Part shown: piece by piece, positions 31,974 to 42,567 of the stretch
Layout of the letters: every line of letters begins with the position of its first letter
Position numbering within the stretch: position 1 is the stretch's first letter
Source of the DNA: Triatoma infestans
Taxonomy: Eukaryota > Arthropoda > Insecta > Hemiptera > Reduviidae
DNA: 64,000 bases
Direction of reading: 5' to 3'
Assembly: GCA_011037195.1 (NCBI GenBank)
Contig: JAAEAF010002317.1
Location: forward strand, 111,741-175,740
Translations under genes and position numbers: made by a program
Notes under the pieces: generated by a model
What the model saw: only the letters and a program-made list of their open reading frames with translations
Told to the model about the DNA's origin: nothing
The model's database searches: none

Positions 31974-32014
31974 GCTCCTGAAGAAGGGCACCAATGGTAC
32001 CCGAAACGTAGAGC
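31974..32014 (+). ncRNA. Family B hammerhead-like motif, right arm, intact
   Basis: Stem I GCTC (31974-31977) pairs with GAGC (32011-32014). The core is CTGAAGA (31978-31984), one unpaired A, stem II GGG/CCC plus ACC/GGT around AAT with a C-A mismatch between, GAAA (32003-32006), ACGT and A at 32010. Different stems from family A with the same core is covariation-like evidence for an RNA fold. Confidence 0.65.
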
Positions 32015-32345
32015 AACAAAGAAAATTTTTTTTTCTTTAAAAACTCCTCTAGCCATTGCCGTACAAACCTCTCATTATAAATATTTTCTTTTATTAACTT
32101 AAATAACCATTATTAATAATCAATTATTGAAATTATTCACAATCAATCAATTTCCCTATAATTAATAAGAACACTACTTAGGTTAATAGTATTTTAATTG
32201 TAATTTAATCATTATGCCAACAATATCAGAAATCAGAGATTCTATACTCTACTGACTCTATTGATAAAATAACATAGCTGTTTAGGGTTCTCATTAAATG
32301 TGGCAATAGTGTTTGTAAAAGCATTGATTTCTTTTATTTATTTTT

Positions 32346-32400
32346 AATTTAAGGCGCGTCAGCATCTGTGGTATTTGGCACCAATGACTTCATACAGTGC
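32346..32400 (-). mobile_element. SINE 3' fragment
   Basis: TTTAAGGCGCGTCAGCATCTGTGG...GGCACCAATGA is the inverse complement of the SINE 3' end (compare 40478-40530). Only about 55 bp remain. Confidence 0.65.
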
Positions 32401-33590
32401 GTTGTGTTATTTAACGGAAGGACCATCAGAATAAGTGGTAAATTCCCTTGCTGACTACTGGGTTCTATGGCCAACCTTACAAAAGCAAATAATGCGTTTT
32501 GGTTTTAACATGTTCCGACCAATTTAATTTACTTCGAGAACTACTCCAAGAAACTTCACCGATTAGTAAATCTGAACAGAAGTTCCTACGATGTAAATCC
32601 TACGAACTTTCTCCAATGAGTAAAATCACCTGGATCTTACTGGGATTAATTGGAAGACCCTTACCTTGAATCCAATCGTGTAACATGCTGACGGTACTTT
32701 GCCTTAAGTCTGAAATGGTAGTCAGACATCACCCAACAATAAAATACCATCATTGACATATGGCTGTATATAGAATAAATTTATCCTGATGAACAGTTCA
32801 TTTATGAGAGCACACCAAGCTTTGGTGAGAGACAACCACCTTGAGGGCATCTTCTCCTTGTTTGTACAACCAAGTGTGCACCTGGAGAAGGCTGTATAAC
32901 TGTGCTCCTTAATGAAACACCTATCCAGTTAATTAAAACTGGTTGTATAACTTTCAGACCAAGGGAATCGAACGATACACTGGTAAATGCCCCTTCAACG
33001 TCAAAGCATATCCCCTAAAGCCTATTCCCTTGTCTCTACAGCGGATAGAATCTCTGTAAGAGAATGCAATCCTACCGACAGACAATACAAAACAGTCTCG
33101 GCCGATTTTCCTGTAGCATAAGCATATTGGTTTGCATGGAGTGGATGATTCTCCAAAGGACCATCAATGATATCAAGGACCTATCCACCAATCATTCTAA
33201 AATTTTTGGGAGGAATGACATAAAACTTACGGGTAGTCGCTCCTTCCTGGTTTAAAAATGAAGATCGCCCTAACTTTCCTCCATAAAGTTGGTATGTAAA
33301 CAAACATTAAACAACCTTTAAAAATACTTAATACCTTCGTCAATACGCCCCCCCCCATTTTGTAACTGACTGGGATAAACTCCGTCAGGTCCAGGTGATG
33401 TCATAATGGAAGTAGGCCGAGGATATCACCACATCGAGGCATCGTCCACCAATCCCCAGAGCAACCCTCCAACAAAACTGTCTGAGCATTACGGCTCTGA
33501 CATCTCTACTAACGTAAATACATGCTCTAATAGTGCCCTCGCCATCCGCATCAAACAGCCTGCCATTGAACGCAACCTGCATTAATATAC
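32401..33590 (-). pseudogene. I/R1/Jockey-type non-LTR relic: endonuclease end and RT
   Basis: From the right end on the minus strand: MQVAFNGRLFDADGEGTIRA, CIYVSRDVRAVMLRQFC and VVISSAYFHYD (endonuclease, 33385-33582). Then come GPDGV, PRLFCIVCR and ALGICFDVEGAFTSVSFDSL (RT motif with catalytic Asp, about 33020-32960), RRCPQGGCLSPKL and a ruined catalytic YxDD. Part of the endonuclease and its linker is deleted between VVISSAY and GPDGV. Related to the forward relic at 3140-3990. Confidence 0.78.
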
Positions 33591-34055
33591 ATTAGAACCA
33601 CAGATAGAATTCCAAAGTTGTAGAAAATCGGTTTATCGGAAGAGCGATTTTACAGAATTGGTTTTTGGGTTTTTGGTATTTTCTCGCAAACGGTACACCG
33701 ATTATCTTTATACTTCAATACTTGCTGGATAGGTAGAAAGAAACATCACTACTTGCTGGACAGGTAGAAACATATCACTTTTATTTGAAACAGTTTCTTT
33801 TTCAAACAATTGATTTTAGAGGGAGATTGGAGGTAGTATCAGTTAGTTAAAATTAATTTGGATAGGCTTTCTTTTGATATAGAGCGTTCCACATAAAGCC
33901 GTTCAGGTTAAAATCCCCCACACTATGTTTATGGTCAGCCCAACTTAACAATGTAACGCTGCAATTTTAAAAAAAAATTATTGATTGAATTGTAAATTAG
34001 AGTAAGTGAAATTCGTATGAAGGTTCCACCACAACAGATTTTTTTTTCTTCTTTA
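33591..34055 (+). repeat. RepA 3'-part copy, diverged
   Basis: It contains TTTTATTTGAAACAGTTTCT, GGTCAGCCCAACTTAACAAT and a degraded terminus (GAGTAAGTGAAATTC...CCACAACAGATTTTTTTT). A duplicated CACTACTTGCTGGA...GGTAGAAA segment sits at about 33716-33770. Confidence 0.65.
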
Positions 34056-34464
34056 AAATGCTTCTATAGGAAGAACAGGAGATGGTAATGGGACCATTTT
34101 ACAGAGGTATCCTAATGACTTTATGCAACTTTTAACTTTAAATGGGATGTGCAGCTACGTCTCTTTTTGCAAAGTATTAACTGTTGCAATGTACTACTGT
34201 TACAACAGCTTTTTTCTCCTCTTCCAATAACAAAACTTTTGTAAATAATTTATTTTTTATTCTTCCTTCCATTCGGAGATGTGTGCAGGACTCAAGAAAC
34301 CTAAAAGTTGACAGAAGCGAGCTGAATAGCTCTAAGAGAAAAGCATTAAGTCAACATGATATATTTGACAGACTTAAATATGAAAGCATAAATACATTAA
34401 TATTTCAGAAGTAAAATTACTTCAATTATAACATTATATCATAGAATTTGGATTTAATGAATAC
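34056..34464. other. Intronic sequence beside the bchs exon, nothing recognised
   Basis: The forward ORF at 34184-34414 has no family resemblance and no splice context. I treat it as intron. Confidence 0.4.
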
Positions 34465-34601
34465 CTGTTTGGCAATAGATTTTGTATCTGCTCTACTGTA
34501 GAGCTTCCTTATTTTGGACATGGTTAGATGAGAGACGGCCTTCGCATTAAGCCCGAATATAATTTTCTCTTCTGCAACCAATGGTGCCATCGGTTCATTT
34601 C
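34465..34601 (-). CDS. bchs: WDFY3/blue cheese exon (first seen here)
   Basis: A 137-nt exon. Minus-strand translation is NEPMAPLVAEEKIIFGLNAK, then AVSHLTMSKIRKLYSRADTK and SIAKQ. Human WDFY3 at this point has a VPEEKVSFGL... stretch and ...ARIRKVYNKLDSKAIAKQ immediately before LGISSHENATP, so order and content match exon 24165-24348. The acceptor is TATATGTTTCAG (AG at 34602-34603). The donor is CAG|GTATTC (GT at 34464-34463). The first two bases complete a codon from an upstream exon and the end is phase 0. The upstream exon, expected to carry an LGPNY..GSF-like motif, was not found anywhere to the right edge. That intron is either more than 29 kb long or has an exon I missed. Confidence 0.92.
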
Positions 34602-34611
34602 CTGAAACATA

Positions 34612-34732
34612 TAAAAAGGACAGTGAAAGTTTTCTCATCTTTTTATTGGTGAATAAACAAAAACTTCTGACGCAAAAACACTCATAAAATAACAATTTCC
34701 TCAATATCTAATTGGGAAATTTTCTTTAATGT
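34612..34732. repeat. Intronic segment duplicated at 36493-36605
   Basis: GGACAGTGAAAGTTTTCTCA... through ...ATTTCCTCAATATCTAATTG recurs at 36493-36605 with scattered differences. It lies just upstream of the bchs exon in transcription direction. Confidence 0.8.
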
Positions 34733-34739
34733 TAGGGGT

Positions 34740-35060
34740 TTACATTGTTTAGATCCTCTTAATGTGCTAGAGATGAAAGATTTGCTCATTAAACGAAAAT
34801 GGCTCTTTAAAAGGAAGATAACTGCTCTCCTAAAACTTCCCAAATATCTGATTTCCTAGAAAAATATTTCAAATAAAGGTAGAAAAGTAATTACTTCCAA
34901 ATTAAAGAAAATCGAGCGATTTGTTAAGAAAACGGAAATACAATCTACAAAATCGAAAATTATTTTTCTCCTATAGTCCATATATTAAATTTCATGATTT
35001 TATTCAATTTTATAGTAGTTTTCCTTAAAAAAAAAAAAATAGAATAAAATTAAAAATGTA
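34740..35060 (-). repeat. Diverged RepA-like segment
   Basis: AAAAATATTTCAAATAAAGG, AAATTAAAGAAAATCG and similar strings match RepA modules in inverse orientation (compare 37400-37470). Limits are vague. Confidence 0.45.
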
Positions 35061-35180
35061 AGTTTAACTATCTCTTGTTTGTGTTAATAATGTCAATTTA
35101 TTGAAATTTATTGTGATGGTTGGTTCCGCAGAGCTGGAAAGCATCAGAGACATTTTCCGTGGTAGCCTGCTTCATTTTGT

Positions 35181-35222
35181 GGTCATCGACCGGTTTCGGG
35201 CGTTCGCCTATCTTCAGGATGC
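35181..35222 (-). ncRNA. Hammerhead-like ribozyme motif in Penelope 3' arm
   Basis: Minus strand: CATC, CTGAAGA, T, stem II reduced to three pairs by an A-C mismatch (AGGC-GAAC-GCCC), GAAA, ACCGGT, C, GATG. The core is otherwise intact. Confidence 0.65.
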
Positions 35223-35706
35223 GTTTTTTAGACAGTGTGACAACACAGCCTCGCACAGAGCAAACTTAACAAAACACACTAACTGAGACGTATTTTTAAA
35301 AAACTAAACTCTTAAACTAGGTCAAGGGATGTGGCCAGATGGGTGGGAAAACACGTGTTTGGGTTGTTAAAGGGCAAATTTTTCTTACAGTGGACACAAC
35401 ACGTGGGGTCTAATCTTTAGACTCTGTTGTTGGAGGGAGATTTACTTACAATTAACTAACCAAAACAGAATATAAAAAATACACAAAATAAATTTAAATA
35501 AAATTAAATAACGATTAAACTAACATTTCTTCTTTTTTTTTCCCCTATATATATATCTAAACTAGTAAATTTAAATAAACTAGTAACTTATAAACTAGTA
35601 AATTTATATATACCTAGTAGATTTAAAACTAAACCTAAAACTAAAGTCTGTTTAAGAACTATTTGTTGCGTGTGTAATGTTTGCACTGATAATTGTGTTT
35701 CTGTTG

Positions 35707-36119
35707 CTACTGTGGGAAGAGTGTTTTGAATAATGGTTCACTGGCAAATTTTGCCTGTTCATTTATTAAGTTTTGTGTCTTGCGTTTATATATTTCGAGT
35801 TGTTCTACTATGTCAAGTCGTCGTCCTTTGTGGCCAGAGTGTATTAGCTCCATCGTGGTCGTTATGTCATCGGGTTTGTGTTTGTTAGTGTTTAGGTGAT
35901 TGGCGTAATTTGAGTCAACTTTGTTGTATTTGTATGATCTGATGTGTTCGGTAAATCGTTCCTTGATTTTTCTGCCGGTCTGCCCCACGTAAATGTTGTC
36001 ACAGTCCGGACATTTCAACTAGTAAACCCCACTGCTGTCATATACGTCAGTGAACTCGGTACGAGTGCGGAGTTTGTTACCTAATTTGTTGTTTGTTCGG
36101 AAGGATGTCTTAATGCCCA
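35707..36119 (-). pseudogene. Penelope-like GIY-YIG endonuclease domain
   Basis: This is the C-terminal endonuclease of Penelope-like retroelements, which nicks target DNA. The frame reads KTSFRTNNKLGNKLRTRTEF, YDSSGVY, one in-frame stop, then LKCPDCDNIYVGQTGRKIKE, RFTEHIRSYKYNK, NYANHLNTNKH and LDIVEQLEIY. The IYVGQTGR block is the GIY-YIG motif as seen in Penelope elements, preceded by the usual CxxC. H and E residues of the nuclease are present. The internal stop (about 36020) and missing RT make it non-autonomous. Confidence 0.92.
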
Positions 36120-36206
36120 GATGAAGATGGGCGAACGCCCGAAACCGGTCGATGACCACAAAATGAAGCAGGCTACCACGGAAAATGTCTCTGATATTGA
36201 AATTTA

Positions 36207-36492
36207 CATTGGCCATCAGACAAAACAAGTCCCACATAACAAAATAGAAAAATATGTGAAGCTTACATTAAAAAAAAATGTGTATGTAAAAGATGTAGTT
36301 CAATTCTTAAGAAAAAAGTGAAATGTACAATTTCTTATAAATCCACACATAAATAACACGATCAATGGAGACTGGCAAACACATTCTGATGATAGTCCCA
36401 TTGTAAGGGCCGAGAGCAAATAACAATAATCAAGTCAATTTAAAAAAAAAGACTGTATCGCTTGGTCAGCACAATATAAAGAAAGAATATAT
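36207..36492. other. Spacer, nothing recognised
   Basis: No conserved frame. A short plus-strand continuation of the Penelope ORF shadow is not meaningful. Confidence 0.35.
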
Positions 36493-36605
36493 TCATATAA
36501 GGACAGTGGAAGTTTTCTAATCTTTTTATTGGACGAATAAACAAACACTTCTGACGCAAAAACTCATAAGATTACAATTTCCTCCGTATCTAATTGAGAA
36601 ATTTA
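36493..36605. repeat. Second copy of the segment at 34612-34732
   Basis: GGACAGTGGAAGTTTTCTAA to TCTAATTGAGAAATTTAGA. Followed by a short (CA)n and (TA)n at 36612-36640. Confidence 0.8.
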
Positions 36606-36699
36606 GAAAAATACACACACACACACTCGCATATATATATCGGGCTGGGCGAAAAATAAATTAATTAAAGAACCGATTAGGTGTCGTGGACGGAGGTGG

Positions 36700-36830
36700 A
36701 TAGCAAACATTCTTGCCCTACATATTAATTAATATATCAAATAAAATCTAACGTCAAGACCGGCAATCGAATCCAGTGCCTTGTACACCTCCGCTTGGCG
36801 CCCCTTCTCTAACTACTCACCTATTCAAAT
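36700..36830 (-). mobile_element. Possible second tRNA-derived SINE type
   Basis: On the minus strand TGAGTAGTTAGAGAAGGGGC is followed about 30 bases later by GGATTCGATTGCCGG, a box A/box B-like spacing. The body does not match the main SINE family. Confidence 0.35.
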
Positions 36831-36867
36831 TTTTTCTTCCTAAAATATGATTCTAAAAGAGACGAGA

Positions 36868-37045
36868 TAACATTATGTAAGCGCGGTGGACTCCCTTGCT
36901 AAGGTCCGAGTTTTATTTCCGCTTCTATCCTTAGATTGTTATGAGCTCACTGTCCAGTGATGGACATTGTCAGGAACGATAGCACCAGCTCGAAGGCCGG
37001 CGGTGCACAGAATGCCTCACCATAAATGCTGACGCGCCTTTATGA
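36868..37045 (+). mobile_element. tRNA-derived SINE, degraded
   Basis: AAGCGCGGTGGACTCCCTTG, GAGCTCACTGTCCAGTGATG and AATGCTGACGCGCCTTTATG match the main SINE family. Box A is lost. Confidence 0.75.
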
Positions 37046-37094
37046 AATATGTAATAAAAAAAATAAAACATAAAATATAATATAACATAAAATA

Positions 37095-37800
37095 TGTAAT
37101 ATAAAAAATCTGGTGTGAAACACTCATACAACTTTCTCTCACTGCATTCTACAAAATTGTTATACTTAGTTTGCCAAATTTAATGAAATTCGTCGGTAAT
37201 TCTATGGAAAATACGCGAAAGCTGAAAAAACTCTTCAATAAAAACGCACTTCCGGTTTACTAATTTTTTTGAAACTCGGAATTTCGGCAGTCTATTTATT
37301 TCTAATTAATTTTGTTTAGATGGTAGAATTTTATAATAACTAAGATAGCACTTTAGAGGAACACATAACCCCTCCTCTCCCCCTAAAGCCCCCTTAAATG
37401 CGTTTACTCAGAGAGAAGTTTCAAATAAAAGTTGAAGATCTTTATATATGTAGTTGATATTCCAAGTTTAAAGAAAGTCGTTAGAGCCATTTTTGAGAAA
37501 ATAGCAGAAAAGTGAAAAAATCGTTCAGTAAAGTGGTTCTTTCTGTTGAGGAATTTTAACAGGTAACTTATTGTCGGATCCCATGGTGATACTTATACAG
37601 AATATCAAGTTTTGACTTTCTGCGATTTTTCGGTTTTGAGCTATGCTGCTCTCTCTCTCACTCTCTCTCACACACACACACACACCATTTTCTAAAACCA
37701 CTGTTTTGGATTCAGCGGACCCCAAAACGGGTATTTCCGATGCAAACTCGATATGACAATTAGACACGATTACAATACTTCCTATTACTAATAGTAAGAG
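37095..37800 (-). repeat. RepA copy, full order
   Basis: On the minus strand it begins ACTTCCTCTTACTATTAGTA, carries the (GT)n(GA)n microsatellite (37651-37684), GCATAGCTCAAAACCGAAAA and two modules. It ends AGTGTTTCACACCAGATTTT near 37100. One of the cleanest copies. Confidence 0.85.
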
Positions 37801-37927
37801 GAAGTAAATATATATATTAGATTGTTTGCGGAGATAATGCATTGCGCCTGAAAGATCTATTGAACCCTCCGGACCCTTCTCAGTGCAATGTATAGTGTAC
37901 TAGTAAATATATGATTACATATACAGT

Positions 37928-38900
37928 ATACTAGGTTGTTAAAAAGTTTTGTACGGGAATCAATGTTGACCTTTGACGTCAGATAATAAATCTTATTTGT
38001 TGGTTTTGTTTATATAGTTCATATCAATGTTTACTTTGACCCTCCTTTGTCCGATTCTGTGCCTAAAGTAAGCAGCTTATTTGCTCATAGCTCGTTTGCT
38101 ATATAACGACATCCAAAATGTTCGAAGAAAAAGTATGATTGATTCCCACTCTTCTGAGACATTATTGGAAAAAAAGGACTAAGCGTATAGGCGGCTGCAG
38201 AAGAAACTTATGCACTGGAAGGAAAGAAGTGGTATCAATGACACCGAAATACGGCAGCGTTTTCATTTAAACGTTTCAAAAATGGACCAGCCTTTAGGAG
38301 CCAAGATCAAGTTATCGATGATGAAGAAGGATCCTAAAGCAACCACTCGAGGATTATTACTTTAGTGTGATCGCCATCCAGAAAGCTAGAACTCCGGAAT
38401 ATAAGACCAAGGGCAGATCCTCTCATAATTGTCAGAGCACCAAGCCAAACAGTGTTTAATTCGGGTTGATATGTGAACAAATTTGCTCCTTAATCCAAAA
38501 GATGACCGGTGTAGGAAATGAATAATTACAAATGAGGAAAAGCGGTTATAGTTTTGAAAAATCCAAACAAATGAAAGCAGTTAGGCCGTGAAGCTTAACC
38601 AGGATTTGGCCGTGATCGATTAAAAAAAATTATGCTTTGCGTTTGATGAAACACTGAAGTTGTTTTACATTTTGAGCTTCTGCCAGACACTACTGTTAAC
38701 TGTGTAATTTGTACTGAACAGGTGGGAGAGTTTATGAAGTAAAAGCAGGGTCCCCCCCCCCTTTTTTTCCGCATCGACTGCCATGGTCATTAGCGCCCCC
38801 CTTTTTTATTAACCGCAAAAGAGCTATTCTGTAACATTATAACGCTCCCGCTTATCGTTCGCATTGACTCACGAATAAAATTGGCAGAGTTGGAGGGAGG
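37928..38900 (+). pseudogene. Mariner transposase relic, longer copy
   Basis: It starts with the family leader (AATCAATGTTGACCTTTGAC). Decayed frames include the N-terminal FEEKV region, RIITNEEKRL (normally IVTGDEKW, first Asp replaced), KIMLCV..WNTEVVLHFELLPD (about 38625-38700) and NRKRAIL*HYNAPAYRS (normally xxxxHDNARPHxA, about 38815-38865). Two of three catalytic blocks are recognisable; none is intact. A C tract and a short SINE-like piece (CATGGTCATTAGCGCCCCC) interrupt it at about 38750-38810. Confidence 0.75.
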
Positions 38901-39089
38901 GGGAAATCGGCAGATTTGGTTACCTTGTGTTACGGGCTATCTCAAAATACCAAACTGCACCTTTATTAATCCTCAGAACTTGAAAAGACAGTTTTTGAAG
39001 ATAAGCTGACGACGTCACATATTCTCCAGAATCCCTAAATCCATTTTCTCAGTAAAATAAACGCAATCAGCATTTCAAGTTTACTGGAG

Positions 39090-40130
39090 CCCGTACACTA
39101 GAGAGAGTGTTTATGGAATGTCAAACACTGGAGCCGTTTTCGAAAAAAATCGCGCAAAACTGAGAAACCTGTTCTATAAAGTTGCAATTTTCGGTTAAAT
39201 GTTTTCATTCAAACTTGGACTTTTAGTAATATTATCAACAGCTGTTAGTAGTATAGGCTGTTCAACTACACATTTTTTGTAGACTTGAGACAAAAAAATC
39301 TGATATGAAACACACTAACTAATTAATTGTACTTAATGCAATTTTATCAATATATTTTCTTTAAAATTCCGTTTAATTGGGTCGGCCATAAATATTGTGG
39401 TGATTTTACTTGTATACCTGAGCGACCTTATATTGAACGTTCTATGTCGAAACTAAGAAAGCTTGTGCAAATTTAAATTTAAACTAACTGACTGACCTCT
39501 AATATCCCGCTAAAAATCTTTTTTTTTTAGAAAAATGTTTCAAATAAAGGTGAAACGTTTCTATCTATGTAGCAAACATTGCATGTTTAAAGAAAATCGT
39601 TGTAACCGATTTCGAGAAAATTCCAAAAAACTCAAAAACCTATTTTGCTCTATCAGTTAACCCAATTTCTTCAAATCTATCAATGCTTCTAATGTGTATC
39701 AATATTATATAGGTGGTAAAACCATATATTATACTGAAGTGATGCTTTAGAGGAAAGCATTACATTACTATTCCTCTAGAACCACAAAAACTGAAAAAAA
39801 AAAAAAAAAAAAATATGAATAAAGTCGCACTTCCCGTTGATGGATTTTGCTGCAATCCTCTGGGCCAATGCCTTGGTTAAACGGAATACCATGTTGCGCT
39901 TCCTGCGATTGAGATATTTTGTAAAAGCCAACTCACATACACATGCAGACCACCAGTCGCTACAAACATTTTTTTCGTCTTCAGGGACCTAAACACATAC
40001 ACTTCCGGGGAAAATATGGCCCGATCGAAATACTTCCTCTTACTGTGAGTAGGAGCATGATCGCAATATTTCCTCTTACTGTGAGTAGCAGCACGATCGC
40101 AATACTTCCTCTGACTGTGAGTAGCAGCAA
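39090..40130 (-). repeat. Diverged RepA copies, composite
   Basis: Strings such as GGAGCCGTTTTCGAAAAAAA (39129), AATGTTTCAAATAAAGGTGA (39534) and CGCACTTCCCGTTGATGGAT (39828) match RepA in inverse orientation. The 5' RepA end (TACTTCCTCTTACTGTGAGT) occurs three times in tandem at about 40032-40125. Confidence 0.65.
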
Positions 40131-40477
40131 GTTATATGTAACATTGCATCTACTCATACTTTGACACTTTTCAAAACACCCACATTCACCATTCTCTAAA
40201 AACATTCTAAGAGTATTTATTGAAATTTCAATTTCGAAATCCGACAACAGTATATCTCTTATTTATATAATTACTAACTGGTCTTCTACTTTGGAACAAT
40301 AAGGAGAAAGTATGTGAAACACGTTCCTTAAACATAATGCTTACAAATTATTCTCCTGCGCCGACAGTGTTACGTCTCCAAAGTATCATCACGTCATATT
40401 TCAAGAAAATTTAATCGTTTTTGAAAAAGTTATAAATTTTAATTAAATAGTATATGAAAAAATAATTTGAATTTTTT
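40131..40477. other. Spacer, nothing recognised
   Basis: No family match on either strand. Confidence 0.35.
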
Positions 40478-40706
40478 TTTTTATTTAAGGCGCGTCAACA
40501 TCTATGGTCATTGGCGCCCGGAGCCTTCTCAGTGCACTGCCGGCCTCCGGACAGTAATCTCCGTTATAGACAACACTGTCCATCACCGGACAGTGAGCTG
40601 TAGAGGCTCCTAGGAAGAAAAAATCTAAGGGTAGCATAGCTGGATCGAACCCAGGTCCTCGCGTGGGAGTCCAGTACGCTAACCACTTAGCTATTCCCTT
40701 CCCTAT
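40478..40706 (-). mobile_element. tRNA-derived SINE, good copy
   Basis: On the minus strand: GGGAATAGCTAAGTGGTTAG head, box B-like GGGTTCGATCCAGC, then the full body ending in TGACGCGCCTTAAAT and an A tract (T tract at 40470-40482 on the plus strand). Confidence 0.88.
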
Positions 40707-41795
40707 ACTTTGAATTAAGTATAGTTGGAATATATAATAAATTTGGTAATTTATATACATATATATTTCTTAACAGCTTGCCACTATATAATATATAATT
40801 ATATATCGTAGCAAACCTGTAAGAAATAACTATTTATATCATATGATTTTATAAAGTTGGTTGATTTTCTAATTTTCTTGGAGTAAAGGAGGCTTTTTGC
40901 AGAGGACTTTTATCTTGTTACATGTTTGGAATGAATGAGATTAGAACTGTTTTGTCGTACTAAAGGCACTTAGTAACATAACTTCCAATTATTTTCTTAA
41001 TGTTGTGTTCATTTTATTTCTAATTAAGTTTTATTTTTAAAAGTTTTAATTTGAATCTGGGCTTTGAAAGAATATGTAACCTGATGAAATGAGGATGTAT
41101 ATGTAAAGAGCTTTCTCTATAATGCTATTAGAAGTAGGTCAATGGGACAAAGAATTAAAGAAAAGTAGTATTACATTGAAAAAGGCAAACATTGTACAGT
41201 TTTTTAGATATTTATCAAAACTTCAATAAATTTGTTAAATACTTGGATTAAACAAAAAGTGCATTACCCTCTCACAGATAGTTAATATACCATACAATAG
41301 AGGAAATAGATATTTGATGGAGAGAATGATTCATTTCTTTAAATAATACAAACGATTAGAAGGGCGGTCCCCTCTTAGTTTACATTTCAATAGAAAGGTT
41401 GAAGACGCCGCTCATCACACACGAGACATTTCTAGTTCACCATCTTTTATACACACTTCGTACAATCTTTTGCGTATTTACATTTCGTTAATAATGCATC
41501 TTCTAACAAGGTTAGTCACTAAATAAATATGTAAAAATCTACAAAACAATTCTTATTTTATTGATTTTCTAATTAAATTTTCAGTTGGTTTCTGTTAATT
41601 TCATTAACAATTTCTACAGCTAGTGAATTAACTAGCAACTGTCCAAAACTGGGACCAAATCTAACATTCAACAGTAAGCAGGTATTTTTTTTAAATCCTT
41701 TGTTTTTATTATTGATGTATAATATTGAAGAGATACGGGGCAGAACAATGCCCAATCATTTTATATATATATAATATATATATAGTGTTCTGTCA
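40707..41795. other. AT-rich spacer, no supported gene
   Basis: The minus ORF at 41573-41755 (with VRFGPSFGQLLVNSLAVEI) was considered as a bchs exon and rejected. A (TA)n tract is at 41761-41783. Confidence 0.35.
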
Positions 41796-42485
41796 AATAT
41801 TGAATATATGGTTGGGTTCACAATGTTGGATAATATCTATGATTTTAGCCGTCGTGAATTCATTTTGCTGAATGCTGCGGTTTTGAATATTCTTAGGAGA
41901 AGCAAATCAGATTCGTGGTCAAGAAAAGTTCAATTGTTCAATGCTTTACCAGTGAGTGTACTTTTTTATGTAGGAGAAGTGTGGCTGCTGGGTATTATAG
42001 TATTTTAGAAAAATGTCAGTTAAAGTTCCTGAAGTCTGTCCTTTGTTTACCTCGAGTTACCCCAGATTGAGCCGTTCGAATGGAGTCTGGGTTTGTTCAC
42101 TGCCAACTGAAAATTTTTAACAGAATGATTGATGGATTAGTTAATTAATATGAATACTGATTGTTTACCTAAGGTTGTATATTTCAGACTGGTTGAGCTT
42201 GTTAATGTTAATTTCCTTTCATCTGGTTTTGTCAGTTGAAATCTTATTTCCAATGTGTTAGTGGGGATTATTTGTTGCATAACGACGATTTCTCTCAATT
42301 AATATATCATAGAAATGAGCTCATAGAAACATTCGAAATGAGATTGGTTTGTCCTTCAATAGTCACTATCGGGTGTGGAGCAGTCTGAAGTTTCGTGAAG
42401 AATATCTTCATTATTCATGTCATATCAATAAACTCAGAGTTATTTACCAGCTAAGGCTATTTAATAAAACATTTCCATCATTTTT
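41796..42485 (+). pseudogene. Non-LTR C-terminal relic, same family as 54808-56143
   Basis: Frames give SDSWSRKVQLFNALPVSVLF, KFLKSVLCLPRVTPD and VRMESGFVHCQLKIFNRMID. These parallel DSWDAVMTMYKAIVR..FLYG, FLKSVLSLPINTPH and VRLETGCEWLKVPLFRAMI in the younger copy. Frameshifted and truncated. Confidence 0.75.
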
Positions 42486-42567
42486 TTTTTAACCGTAAAC
42501 GTTATTATTTTTGGCCCAACAGGCATTATTCGTGGGTGTTTGTGTGTGTGTGGTGTGTGTATTTTGA

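Larger units (their letters stand above)
31364..32014. mobile_element. Palindromic element with family B hammerhead arms
   Basis: The inverted arms are about 250 bp each (31364-31612 and 31759-32014), roughly 90 percent identical by eye, around a unique spacer. Both arms end exactly at the hammerhead: CTCTACGTTTCGG on the left and CCGAAACGTAGAGC on the right. AACAAA flanks both sides (31358-31363 and 32015-32020). It interrupts the BEL/Pao integrase-side codons. The arms share no sequence with family A except the ribozyme core, but the overall design is the same. Confidence 0.85.
35111..36195 (-). mobile_element. Truncated Penelope-like element with GIY-YIG nuclease and ribozyme arms
   Basis: The target-site duplication ATTGAAATTTA is at 35100-35110 and 36196-36206. 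On the minus strand the element begins (right end) with an inverted family A arm fragment (36121-36195) and then a GIY-YIG reading frame (36119-35707). A 3' non-coding stretch and the family A arm with hammerhead (35285-35111) follow. The RT domain is gone. Because it joins the coding part to the same arms as the mini-elements, it identifies those as Penelope derivatives. Confidence 0.9.

Noticed and set aside
34184..34414. 76-codon plus-strand ORF near the bchs exon
   Set aside because: No family resemblance, no splice signals, and opposite strand to the host gene.
41573..41755. Minus-strand frame with VRFGPSFGQLLVNSLAVEI as an upstream bchs exon
   Set aside because: Only an LGP-like coincidence with WDFY3; the acceptor is weak and the rest of the peptide does not match.
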